Notes: generated by a model from the letters alone, not told the origin. A DNA stretch of 18,270 nt from Spirochaetia bacterium (GCA_900769975.1 CAAGIR010000011.1:1-18270); one strand, 5' to 3'. Positions 1 through 7,104 are shown, numbered from the stretch's first letter. Translations and numbers: made by a program.

Positions 1-129
1 GATGATGGTGCACGCTGGTATCTTAAAATCCGTTCTTATATCGACTCAGCAAGAAAACATGGGATAAACGCTTTTGAAGCTGTAAAACTTGCTTTTGCTG
101 GAAATCCTGCATTATGCCTAGGATTTTAG
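1..129 (+). CDS. C-terminal end of a transposase-like protein (IS66-like, partial)
   Basis: The reading frame is open from the first base to TAG at 127-129 and gives 42 residues. The segment reads GARWYLKIRSYIDSARKHG and is followed by FEAVKLAFAGNP. It resembles the C-terminal tail of IS66-like transposases, where an IRxYISTxRKQGxN-type stretch precedes a short LAFxGNP-like end. The family assignment is from memory of that motif and is tentative. The catalytic part lies outside the window. An insertion sequence would normally keep some non-coding DNA and a terminal inverted repeat after the transposase stop. Here the next coding frame starts at the very next base, so the element has probably lost its right end, or this tail is a remnant. 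Confidence 0.5.
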   Translation, partial: DDGARWYLKIRSYIDSARKHGINAFEAVKLAFAGNPALCLGF

Positions 130-1262
130 GTGCTGAATAGTTACAATACTAGTTTTATTTCAAATGCACTTCCATCTGACAGTTTTACAATGCCCGCACT
201 TTTGGTGAATGACTGGCACAAGGGAAAGAAAATTCTTTCGGCTTTGAGTGAAGAACTTGAAACTTGCGAATCGTTTGATTTTTCGGTTGCGTTTATAAAC
301 GATTCTGGGCTGGCATGCATTTTGCAAAAACTTGATTATCTTGCATCTCACAATATTAAAGGGCGAATTCTTACTACAAATTATCTTAATTTTACATCTC
401 CTGGCTCTCTTTCTAAACTTCTGGAATTTCCGAATATCGAAGTTCGCGCTTATACAAAAGGGGGATTTCATCCGAAAGGATATATTTTTAAGCAGAGCAA
501 TTATCATTCAATTATAATCGGAAGTGCAAATTTAACTGCAAGCGCTTTAAGTCAAAATCAAGAATGGAGTATGAAATTTCTTTCACTTACAGACGGACAG
601 ATTGTTTTTAGTGTACGTGAAGAATTTGAACGCATCTGGAATGAAGCAGATGTTGTTACTCATGAATGGATAACTGATTATGCAATTGATTATAACCTTA
701 AAAAAGTAAGGCTACAGTCTGTTCCGCACGAAGTTGTAAATGAAATAAGAACCGAACATATTTTAGAAAATGATTTTATTGAACAGGAAGAAAACACAGG
801 GGAACTTGAAATTGTCCCAAATTCAATGCAGAAAGAAGCCATGTCTAGCCTGGCGGAACTTCGTGCAAAAAATGAAAATCGTGCTCTTCTGATTGCGGCA
901 ACTGGAACTGGAAAAACGTACCTTTCAATTTTTGATGTCCAGCAATGTTCTCCAAAAAAAGTATTGTACGTTGCGCATCGTGATATGATTTTGAATAAAA
1001 GCGAAAAAAGTTTTAAAACTCTTCTTCCAAATATTAAGACAGGATTTTTGAACGGTAAACAAAAGAATTTTTCTGAATTGCTGAATTTATAAAAAAAGAT
1101 GATGCAGAGGGAAGTGACTTTTATTATATGGGAAAAATGAAGTATAATTCATACGAAGATACAACAATGTCTTCTGGAGAATCTGTCGTTAATATTCAAT
1201 TTGATATGGAAAACCCAGTTCCCCAAAACCTGTATAATTACCTTGAAGGACGTATTGCATGA
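130..1262 (+). pseudogene. DUF3427-type superfamily II helicase with N-terminal HKD domain, internally deleted
   Basis: The intact family members are large (about 950 residues) proteins with a phospholipase-D-like HKD domain, a DEAD/DEAH helicase core and a C-terminal DUF3427 domain. Seen here: from GTG at 130 the frame encodes 320 residues, with the HKD-like motif at H114/K116 and GSANLT at 131-136, then Walker A ATGTGKT at 257-263 and the sequence GFLNGKQKNF, after which it stops at 1090-1092. In a different frame (from about 1077 to TGA 1260-1262) the DNA encodes a typical C-terminal end (FYYMGKMKY, then NIQFDMENPVPQNLYNYL). Walker B, motifs III-VI and most of DUF3427 are missing, so an internal deletion joined the two ends near 1061-1080 and shifted the frame. 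An AGGA at 120-123 sits 6 nt before GTG, inside the upstream gene's end. Such helicases are linked to DNA repair or defence. Function here is presumably lost. Confidence 0.8.
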
Positions 1263-1663
1263 CCCAAATCACCGTAAGCGCTGCCATAATCCTGCGCACA
1301 AATCCCGAAACTCACAAAAAAGAACTCTTTGCAACCCAGCGTGGCTACGGCGATTTTAAAGGCGGCTGGGAATTTCCTGGCGGCAAACTTGAACCGGGCG
1401 AAACACCTCAGGACTGCATTGTCCGGGAAATCCACGAAGAACTTGCAACGGAAATCAAGGCAGAAAAAGTTCTCGGCGTTGTTGAATACGACTATCCCAC
1501 ATTCCACCTGACAATGCACTGCATTCTTTGCAGCGTGGTTTCGGGCAGCCTTCAACTTCTGGAGCACGAAGACGCAAAATGGCTTACAAAAGAAATGCTT
1601 TATTCGGTGGACTGGCTTCCTGCCGACGTGCTGATTTTAGGTGAGATTGAAGGGCTACTGTAA
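1259..1663 (+). CDS. Nudix hydrolase, MutT-like ((deoxy)nucleoside triphosphate pyrophosphohydrolase)
   Basis: A 134-residue protein of the usual size for MutT-type Nudix enzymes, which hydrolyse (oxidised) dNTPs to the monophosphate and pyrophosphate. The Nudix box is visible: G42 with KLEPGE48, then R56 E57 I58 H59 E60 E61, followed by L-A instead of the usual x-G. The preceding WEFPGGK and the late DWLPADV match MutT-family proteins. The start codon overlaps the stop of the decayed helicase frame (ATGA at 1259-1262), an arrangement implying translational coupling in the ancestral operon. With the helicase gene broken, the Nudix frame itself remains intact. It converges with patB, with only 17 nt between the two stops and no obvious terminator hairpin. 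Substrate specificity cannot be told from sequence. Confidence 0.88.
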   Translation: MTQITVSAAIILRTNPETHKKELFATQRGYGDFKGGWEFPGGKLEPGETPQDCIVREIHEELATEIKAEKVLGVVEYDYPTFHLTMHCILCSVVSGSLQLLEHEDAKWLTKEMLYSVDWLPADVLILGEIEGLL

Positions 1664-1680
1664 AAAAAACGGGTGCGGTG

Positions 1681-2865
1681 TCAGTTGGATAGTGTTTCCA
1701 GTGCACTTCGTATTCGCTCCAGTGCTTCGGTTAAAATCGGGCGGGGAGTGGCGATGTTGATGCGCTGGAAATTGTTGCCTTCTAGTCCGAACATTGTTCC
1801 ACGGTCAAGCCAGACTTTTGCGCGGTTTACGATGATGTCGTCGAGTGTTTTGTCGTCAAAGCCGTATGCGGAAAAATCAAGCCAAAGCAGGAATGTTCCT
1901 TCTGGTTCTACAAGGCGGACTTTTGGAAGATTTGCCTTCAACCAGTTCCGCAGAAAGTCGAGGTTTTCCTGCAAGTGGTTTTTGAGGGCAGTGAGCCATT
2001 CCTTTCCGTTTTTGTAGGCGGCTTCTGTTGCGACCAGTCCCATGATGTTCGGTTCGTCGTAGCCTGTTTTGTTCCGTTCATCCTGGAATTTTTTTCTGAG
2101 AACAGGATTTTGAATGAAGTTCGTAGAAAATTGAAGTCCTGCAAGGTTGAACGTTTTGCTTGCAGAAGTTGCTATTACGCTGTTTTTTGCGGCGTATTCT
2201 GAAACTGTAGAAAAAACGGTGTGGGTGTGTCCCGGAAAAATAAAATCATTGTGAATTTCATCGGCAAAAATAATGACGCTGTGCTTTTCGCAGATTGCTG
2301 TAATGCGTGAAAGTTCACTTTTAGTCCAGACTCTTCCGACAGGATTGTGAGGGCTGCACAGAATGAAAAGCCGCACGTTGTTCTGTTCGATTTTATTTTC
2401 AAAATCATCAAAGTCAATCTGATATTTTCCGTCCTTTTCGACAAGGGAAGATGTGATGCATTTGCGTCCGTTTTGTTCAATTGTATTTTTGAACGGATAA
2501 TAAACAGGCGTCTGAATTATTACGGATTCGTTTTCTTTGGTGAATGCTTTTACTGCGCACGAAATGGCGAATACTACACCGGGCGTCGTTACAATCCACG
2601 TGCGTTCTGTTTCAAAATTGTGTTCTGTTTGCATCCAGTTTTTGACTGCATCAAAATAATTTTTGTCTGCGCACGAATAGCCGAAAATTCCGTGTTCTAC
2701 TTTTTTGTGAAGTGCTTCCAAAATGCACGGCGCTGTAGGAAAATCCATGTCGGCAACCCAAAGCGGAAGAACGTCCTCTGGTTTTCCACGCGGAATTGCA
2801 AGGTCTGTTTTGATTGAATTTGTGTTGTGTCTGTCTGTGATGGTGTTAAAATCAAATTGTTCCAT
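1681..2865 (-). CDS. patB: PatB/MalY-type PLP-dependent C-S lyase (cystathionine beta-lyase)
   Basis: A 394-residue fold-type I aminotransferase-like enzyme. The MalY/PatB signature is clear: LPLWVADMDF near residues 33-42, VTTPGVVFAI near 92-101, SPHNPVGRVW with N174, ADEIH with D202 contacting the pyridine nitrogen, and the Schiff-base lysine in SASKTFNLAG (K237). Family members cleave the C-S bond of cystathionine or cysteine, yielding homocysteine or H2S plus pyruvate and ammonia. Treponema denticola cystalysin belongs to this family. It is the downstream gene of a two-gene operon, 33 nt after the transsulfuration enzyme, with its own AGGAGA site 5 nt before ATG. Together the two can convert cysteine plus an activated homoserine to homocysteine. 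Physiological cystathionine use versus cysteine desulfhydration cannot be distinguished here. Confidence 0.9.
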   Translation of the reverse strand: MEQFDFNTITDRHNTNSIKTDLAIPRGKPEDVLPLWVADMDFPTAPCILEALHKKVEHGIFGYSCADKNYFDAVKNWMQTEHNFETERTWIVTTPGVVFAISCAVKAFTKENESVIIQTPVYYPFKNTIEQNGRKCITSSLVEKDGKYQIDFDDFENKIEQNNVRLFILCSPHNPVGRVWTKSELSRITAICEKHSVIIFADEIHNDFIFPGHTHTVFSTVSEYAAKNSVIATSASKTFNLAGLQFSTNFIQNPVLRKKFQDERNKTGYDEPNIMGLVATEAAYKNGKEWLTALKNHLQENLDFLRNWLKANLPKVRLVEPEGTFLLWLDFSAYGFDDKTLDDIIVNRAKVWLDRGTMFGLEGNNFQRINIATPRPILTEALERIRSALETLSN

Positions 2866-2898
2866 AAGATTCTCCTGTTTTATATTTTTATTTTAATT

Positions 2899-4056
2899 TT
2901 AATTTTCCAATGCCTGAGTAATGTCTTTTATTAAATCTTCTGCATTTTCAATTCCGACGGAAAGACGCAAAAGTTTGTCTGTTATTCCTCGTGCGTTGCG
3001 TTCTTCTTCGAGAACGTCTACATGTGTCTGTGTTTTTGGATACGTGATGAGAGAGTCAACGCCGCCAAGGCTTTCTGCAAAGTGAATGATTTTAACTGAT
3101 TTTAAAACGTGCTCTACTGTCCGCACCGAATCAACGTAAAACGAAATCATGCTTCCGTTTCCTTTTGCCTGCGACTTGTTTATTTCGTAGCCTTTACATT
3201 CTTTTAGTCCTGGGTAGAGGATTTTTGTTACGTGTTTATTTTGAGCAAGTGCTTCAACGATTTTCTGTGCGTTTTCGCATTGGCGTTCAACTCGGACTGC
3301 AAGCGTTTTTATTCCGCGGATTGCAAGGTAGCAGTCAAATGGCGGAAGAGCAGAGCCTGTTGTTTTTGTAACGAATTCAAGATTTTCTGCAATCTGTTTG
3401 TTATTCGTCGTGACAAATCCTGCGAGCGTATCGTTGTGGCCGCAAAGGTATTTTGTTCCGCTCTGGACGACGACATCTGCACCGAGTGAAAGCGGCTGTT
3501 GAAGATACGGCGTAAGAAATGTGTTGTCTACTATTAAAATCATTCCATGGGCGTGTGCGTATTCGGCAGTTTTTTTGATGTCGGTGATTTTCATAAGTGG
3601 ATTTCCCGGCGTTTCGATGTAAATGATTTTTGTGTCAGAAGTTGCGGCATTTTCTATATTCTTTAAATCTGAAGTGTCGGTGTAAGTTGTTTTAAATCCG
3701 AGTTTTTTTCCGATTGTGTTGAAAAGACGTTCTGTTCCGCCGTATAAATCATCAGAACAGATAATGTGAGTTCCTGGCTCGAAGGTGTCAAAAAGTGCTG
3801 TAATTGCTGCCATTCCGCAGTTGAACGCAAAGCCGAATTCTGCATGGTCAAGAGATGCAACAAGCTGTTCAAGGTAGTCACGTGTGGGATTTTTTAATCG
3901 TGAATAATCAAAGCCTGTTGATTGTCCAAGTTCCGGGTGTGCAAAAGTTGCCGACTGATAAATTGGTACTGCAACTGCTCCTGTCTTGTCGAATGAGTTG
4001 TAGTCAGGATTTCCTGTTACACAAAGTGTGTCTGTACAAAGGTCTGTTGATGTCAT
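2899..4056 (-). CDS. Cys/Met-metabolism PLP enzyme (cystathionine gamma-synthase/lyase family)
   Basis: A 385-residue trans-sulfuration enzyme, full length for the family. Visible landmarks: YSRLKNPTRDYLE (Y51, R53, phosphate-binding from the neighbouring subunit), the GMAAI turn near 81, D177 in IVDNTF, and the PLP lysine K202 in QSGTKYLCGHNDTLAG. The family contains cystathionine gamma-synthase, beta-lyase, gamma-lyase and methionine gamma-lyase, which cannot be separated reliably by eye. As the next gene encodes a PatB-type beta-lyase, a gamma-synthase role (MetB) is the most economical reading, but that is inference. AGGAGG at 4061-4066 is 4 nt before ATG. It is the first gene of the operon, downstream of the promoter at 4105-4133. 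Confidence 0.88.
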   Translation of the reverse strand: MTSTDLCTDTLCVTGNPDYNSFDKTGAVAVPIYQSATFAHPELGQSTGFDYSRLKNPTRDYLEQLVASLDHAEFGFAFNCGMAAITALFDTFEPGTHIICSDDLYGGTERLFNTIGKKLGFKTTYTDTSDLKNIENAATSDTKIIYIETPGNPLMKITDIKKTAEYAHAHGMILIVDNTFLTPYLQQPLSLGADVVVQSGTKYLCGHNDTLAGFVTTNNKQIAENLEFVTKTTGSALPPFDCYLAIRGIKTLAVRVERQCENAQKIVEALAQNKHVTKILYPGLKECKGYEINKSQAKGNGSMISFYVDSVRTVEHVLKSVKIIHFAESLGGVDSLITYPKTQTHVDVLEEERNARGITDKLLRLSVGIENAEDLIKDITQALEN

Positions 4057-4079
4057 AAAGCCTCCTGAAAATCTTCTTT

Positions 4080-4138
4080 ACCTATTGTTTAAGTAGGATA
4101 AAATATTATTCTAGTATTTACCCATTTTGTCAATAGGT
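4080..4138. promoter_or_regulatory. Paired inverted operator-like boxes flanking the metB-like promoter
   Basis: A perfect 8-bp inverted repeat, ACCTATTG at 4080-4087 and CAATAGGT at 4131-4138, brackets the promoter. Each arm is part of a longer related 17-bp box when read outside-in: CCTATTGTTTAAGTAGG on the plus strand (4081-4097) and CCTATTGACAAAATGGG on the minus strand (from 4137 to 4121). Both fit CCTATTGnnnAAnnnGG, and each has CC...GG near-dyad symmetry. One box covers the -35 region, the other the transcription start. A repressor site of the Rrf2/CymR type is a guess based on CCTA...TAGG symmetry. No regulator gene is in the window. Confidence 0.5.
4105..4133 (-). promoter_or_regulatory. 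sigma70-type promoter of the metB-like/patB operon
   Basis: On the minus strand a perfect TTGACA (-35, at 4128-4133) is followed after 17 nt by AATAAT (-10, at 4105-4110; 5 of 6 matches to TATAAT). Transcription would start near 4098, about 40 nt upstream of the start codon, which leaves room for the AGGAGG site. The promoter lies between the two inverted operator-like boxes described separately. Confidence 0.7.
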
Positions 4139-4305
4139 TTAAGAGAAGAAACATTTAAAAGAAGAAAAATTTGCATTTCAAAAGAATATAATATTATGGA
4201 TGAAGTTTGAAGTTAGTAGAGGAAGAGGCTGGCAGAAGAATAATTTATAACTGGCAGAGATGAGCTTCTTTCTGAAGTGAGGTTTTTTTGCAGGTTTACA
4301 ACTTA

Positions 4306-4835
4306 TTACATGTCTGTGCAAATCAAACTTCTGAAATATTCTTCTGCAAGCGGAAGGGGGACGTTTACCATGTTGTTTTGTTTTTTATAATTTGACATGG
4401 AAAATCGTATTCCAAAGAGTTTTTCGTCATTTTTTAGAACTGTAGAAAGGCTTTTTGCTTTTAGATTCTGTTCTGCTTTTACTTCAACGGGGTATACTTT
4501 ATCTGACTGGAATGTAAAGTCAATTTCCATGGTTGAATTTTCGTTTGTGTAATAGTAAAGAGTTTTGGAATTTACATTTCCGGAATTTGCTGAGTAAAAC
4601 TGCTGAACCTGCTGCGGCAACATGAATGTCGGGTGCGTCTTCGCAAAAATATTTTAAAGAAGTCAACGCCTTTGGGAATTCCTGAATTTCATCAAAAACG
4701 ATAAGAGTTTTTCCGGGTTCAATTTTTGTATCTGTTATTGCAGAAATATTTCTGAGTATTCTTTTTATATTATAATCAAGAAAAAGGTCATTAAGCTGGG
4801 GAGTGTTGTCGCATACTTGGAAATGTGATACAGAT
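4306..4835 (-). pseudogene. AAA_14/DUF4143 ATPase, N-terminally truncated and internally deleted
   Basis: Read on the minus strand from about 4835, one frame encodes CDNTPQLNDLF, then the Walker B region LIVFDEIQEFPKALTSLKYF, and the sensor-like stretch VAAAGS. At 4600-4609 it shifts into the frame of a DUF4143 C-terminus (QQFYSANSG, then LYYYTNENSTMEIDF and VYPVEVKAE, a PD-(D/E)xK-like pattern), ending at TAA 4306-4308. The Walker A region upstream is missing, apparently cut off by the transposase fragment on the other strand. About 230 residues between AAAGS and QQFY are missing compared with the intact homologue at 5481-6782. The terminal 105-residue part starts with an in-frame ATG at 4621-4623 but is unlikely to be a functional protein. 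This is a second, broken member of the same family as its neighbour. Confidence 0.8.
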
Positions 4836-4873
4836 GGAAATAGGAGCCCTTCTGGTGGGTAAAATCTCGAACC

Positions 4874-5191
4874 ATGAAATTACAGGGACAACGACAACGA
4901 TTAGTGCAGGGCAGGAAAAAGTTTTTTTCGAATACGGAGGCTCATAAATTTGAAGCTGCTCCGATAAAAAACATGAAGAGAGTTATGAGCCGTTTTGAAT
5001 GTTACCACATAAAACACAGAAGCATCATTGAATCTGACTGGGGAACTTTGAAGAACAACTTTCAGCTTGAATACCATAAGGCAAGAAGCATTGTCGGAAT
5101 GTTCCGTCATTTTTTCTTCAGCATCGCGGCTTACATGATTAACCGCAATCTTGACTTCTATGAAAATTACTTCAGATTACGCTTAAATTAA
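4874..5191 (+). pseudogene. C-terminal fragment of a DDE-type transposase
   Basis: The 105-residue frame ends with a typical transposase C-terminus: a basic stretch, then HRSIIESDWGTLKNNF with the catalytic-type glutamate in IESDWG, followed by EYHKARSIVGMFRHFFFSI and AAYMI. In DDE transposases of the IS5/IS982-like groups a similar R-x-x-x-E-x-x-F/W-x-x-L-K pattern marks the third acidic residue. I cannot fix the family. The N-terminal two thirds with the first two aspartates are absent. The first about 20 residues are glutamine/arginine-rich (GQRQRLVQGRKK), so the true junction may lie within 4874-4930. The left side runs into the truncated AAA ATPase on the other strand, the right side into another gene fragment. 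Remnant of an insertion sequence. Confidence 0.6.
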
Positions 5192-5356
5192 AACTCGAAT
5201 TTCGGGCTAAATAATCTTTCCAGTGGAAAGCCAGAATTAAAATACCTTGCTGAAGTACCAGAAAAGGTAGATATAATGGCTAAAGAAATTTTGCCATCAT
5301 ATGGTTATTCTCTTCCTGCAATGGAATTACAGATTGCTTTGTGTGGAAATGTGTAA
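5192..5356 (+). pseudogene. Unidentified C-terminal gene fragment
   Basis: Directly after the transposase stop, in the same frame, 54 codons stay open to TAA at 5354-5356: KPELKYLAEVPEKVDIMAKE, then ILPSYGYSLPAMELQIALCGN. The composition is protein-like, with alternating charged and hydrophobic residues and few rare ones. There is no plausible start, so it looks like the tail of a gene whose front was removed by the transposase insertion or deletion. I do not recognise the family. Its final codons overlap the first, weakest box of the 33-bp-spaced repeat array, so the array lies immediately downstream of this old gene and upstream of the intact ATPase. Confidence 0.45.
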
Positions 5357-5455
5357 AAACAAGAATATTTTCATTGCAAAAACGTGTAAAACATAGTTCT
5401 TATATTTTGCAAATTTGTGTAATTTTCTCAAAATAATTAGTGCAAAAATGTGTAA
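5342..5455 (+). repeat. Four direct repeats of a 15-bp box at exact 33-bp spacing
   Basis: Boxes: TGTGGAAATGTGTAA (5342-5356, degenerate), TGCAAAAACGTGTAA (5375-5389), TGCAAATTTGTGTAA (5408-5422) and TGCAAAAATGTGTAA (5441-5455). Each starts exactly 33 bp after the previous one, close to three helical turns, so the boxes lie on nearly the same DNA face. The consensus is TGCAAAWWYGTGTAA, and the 18-bp stretches between boxes are unrelated and AT-rich. The last box overlaps the presumed -35 region of the AAA_14/DUF4143 gene, so an operator array is likely. No such boxes were noticed elsewhere in the window. Confidence 0.85.
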
Positions 5456-5468
5456 TCTATGCTAGAAT
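5440..5468 (+). promoter_or_regulatory. Putative extended -10 promoter of the AAA_14/DUF4143 gene
   Basis: TAGAAT at 5463-5468 is preceded by TGC, giving an extended -10 (TGnTAGAAT). A weak -35 (GTGCAA, 5440-5445) lies 17 nt upstream and is part of the fourth 15-bp box. Only 12 nt separate the -10 box from the ATG at 5481, so the predicted transcript has a leader of a few bases and no proper Shine-Dalgarno sequence. Confidence 0.5.
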
Positions 5469-5480
5469 ATATTAGAGAAT

Positions 5481-6782
5481 ATGTACCGTAAAGCATTAGA
5501 CGAATTAAAAGAATGGAAAGCCTCATCAGCTAGAAAACCTTTGATATTAAAAGGTGCAAGACAGGTAGGAAAGACCTGGCTGATGAAAGAATTTGGTAAA
5601 CAATGTTATAAAAAGACCTTCTATTTTTCTTTTGATAAAGAAGAGTCTCTTCATGATATTTTTAAGGTAAATAAAGATCCCTACAGAATTATTGAAAGTC
5701 TTGGAACGATTAGAGAAGATAAAATACTTCCAGAAGAGCATTTAATCATTTTTGATGAAATACAGGAATGCCCGGAAGCACTTAATACTCTAAAGTATTT
5801 TAATGAAGAAGCAAATCAATATCATGTCATTGCGGCAGGCAGTCTGTTAGGAACGTTCCTTGCGCAGCCAATGAGCTACCCGGTTGGAAAGGTAAATCTT
5901 TTAAATATTTATCCAATGGATTTTGAAGAATTCTTAAATGCTTTAGCACCAGGCCTTTATAAATACATAACAGAAACAACTCCAGAAGATATTTTAAAGA
6001 TTCAGCATGATAAGCTGATTGAACAATACAGAAATTATCTTATTGTAGGCGGCATGCCTTCCTGTGTTTATTCATGGATGACAGAAAAGAATTCTGGAAT
6101 TGTTCTTAGACTTCAAAAAGAACTGCTGGAGTTATATGAGAATGATATCTCAAAACACAGTGGAAAAATCAATGCTGGAAGAATTCTTCTTGTTTTTAGA
6201 AGTCTTGTAAGCCAGCTATCTAAAGAAAATGAAAAATTTATTTATGGATGTGTAAAGCAGGGCGCTCGGGCAAGAGAATTTGAAGAAGCAATAGAATGGC
6301 TTGTAAGTGCTGGACTGGTAATTCGAATTTATGATGTTACAAAACCGGAACACCCGCTAAAAGCCTTTGAAGATTTATCAAGTTTCAAGTTGTTTTATTT
6401 TGATGTAGGACTTGCCAAATGCGCAGCCGAAGTTACAAACGAAGCAATTATTCTGAACAAGGATTTTCAGTTTAAAGGCCCTCTTACAGAAAATTACACT
6501 GTTCAGCAGCTTCGAACCCTTTTTGATGCAGCACCTCATTATTATTCTCCAGACAGAAATTATGAAGTTGATTTCCTTTTGCAGAAAGGAATGCAGATTA
6601 TTCCTGTTGAATGTAAAGCAGGTGGAAATGTAGCATCTGCAAGTTTTAAAAGATACAGAAGGGAAAACAATCCGGAACTTGCAATCAGATTTTCCACACT
6701 GGAGTATAAGAAGCAGGAAGATATGGTAAATGTTCCTCTTTATTTTGCAGGTCAAATTAAGAGACTGGGAGCTGAAAAATGA
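5481..6782 (+). CDS. AAA_14/DUF4143 family ATPase
   Basis: A 433-residue protein, full length for this family of P-loop ATPases with an N-terminal AAA domain and a C-terminal DUF4143 domain. Walker A is GARQVGKT (25-32) and Walker B is LIIFDEIQE with D92-E93. The sensor-like AAGSLLG follows. The C-terminus has YEVDFLLQ then IPVECKAG, a PD-(D/E)xK nuclease-like arrangement, and ends with the family's typical NVPLY stretch. The family is widespread in bacteria and archaea, often in multiple copies, and its biological role is unknown. Mobility, DNA transactions and defence have been suggested. The start at 5481 is supported by the nearby extended -10 and by homology of MYRKALDELKEW to other N-termini. 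The stop overlaps the start of a methyltransferase remnant (ATGA). The 33-bp-spaced boxes upstream suggest autoregulation. Confidence 0.88.
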   Translation: MYRKALDELKEWKASSARKPLILKGARQVGKTWLMKEFGKQCYKKTFYFSFDKEESLHDIFKVNKDPYRIIESLGTIREDKILPEEHLIIFDEIQECPEALNTLKYFNEEANQYHVIAAGSLLGTFLAQPMSYPVGKVNLLNIYPMDFEEFLNALAPGLYKYITETTPEDILKIQHDKLIEQYRNYLIVGGMPSCVYSWMTEKNSGIVLRLQKELLELYENDISKHSGKINAGRILLVFRSLVSQLSKENEKFIYGCVKQGARAREFEEAIEWLVSAGLVIRIYDVTKPEHPLKAFEDLSSFKLFYFDVGLAKCAAEVTNEAIILNKDFQFKGPLTENYTVQQLRTLFDAAPHYYSPDRNYEVDFLLQKGMQIIPVECKAGGNVASASFKRYRRENNPELAIRFSTLEYKKQEDMVNVPLYFAGQIKRLGAEK

Positions 6783-6880
6783 TAACAAAAAAACAGCTTT
6801 CATTTATCGACCTATTTGCCGGGGCAGGGGGTCTGTCCGAAGGCTTTATACAGGCCGGCTTTACTCCAGTTGCACATTAA
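6779..6880 (+). pseudogene. N-terminal remnant of a C5 cytosine DNA methyltransferase
   Basis: The first 33 codons read ITKKQLSFIDLFAGAGG followed by LSEGFIQAGFTPVAH and then stop. This is motif I of C5 DNA methyltransferases (DLFAGxGG, the S-adenosylmethionine-binding loop) plus the conserved GF...AGF stretch. All other motifs, including the catalytic PCQ loop, are absent. The sequence changes abruptly at about 6878-6884 into an antitoxin-like gene on the other strand. ATG at 6779 overlaps the ATPase stop (ATGA), so the methyltransferase was once translationally coupled to the AAA_14/DUF4143 gene. Non-functional as it stands. Confidence 0.85.
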
Positions 6881-6883
6881 GAT

Positions 6884-7003
6884 TCAAAACTGTGCGTGCG
6901 TTTTTCCCGAGCTTTCAAATAAATAATAAGCAAAATCAATTATTTCTTTCTGTTCAACTTCATCAAGAGTGGCATAGATATTTTCTAAAACTGAATACGG
7001 CAT
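6884..7003 (-). CDS. Short antitoxin-like protein (DUF2281/RelB-like), possibly truncated
   Basis: A 39-residue frame too short for most gene callers: PYSVLENIYATLDEVEQKEI followed by IDFAYYLFESSGKTHAQF. The N-terminal helix pattern, in which a short leader precedes EVEQKEIIDFAYYL, resembles small type II antitoxins of the DUF2281/RelB kind, which are usually 60-90 residues. An AGAGGTG site (7009-7015) is about 5 nt before ATG, and TGCTATATT at 7018-7026 could be an extended -10, so the gene start is well formed. The C-terminus ends where the methyltransferase remnant begins, so the normal C-terminal toxin-binding part and any toxin gene were probably lost at that junction. Assignment to an antitoxin family is tentative. 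Confidence 0.5.
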   Translation of the reverse strand: MPYSVLENIYATLDEVEQKEIIDFAYYLFESSGKTHAQF

Positions 7004-7104
7004 CTTTTCACCTCTTAAATATAGCATATTTTTCTGGGAAAATCATCTGTTTTGCAGAGGATCTTTCAGTGTTGCGTTCAAATTTCTGACGGTTCCGGGG
7101 GTTT

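Noticed and set aside
5342..5455. Regular 33-bp repeats considered as a CRISPR array
   Set aside because: The repeat unit is only 15 bp, the interval 18 bp, the spacers are AT-rich promoter-like DNA, and no cas genes are present. An operator array fits better.
6730..7089. A 119-residue plus-strand frame spanning the ATPase end and methyltransferase remnant
   Set aside because: It runs out of frame through the ATPase C-terminus, the methyltransferase motif and the antitoxin-like gene. Each of these has better evidence in its own frame.
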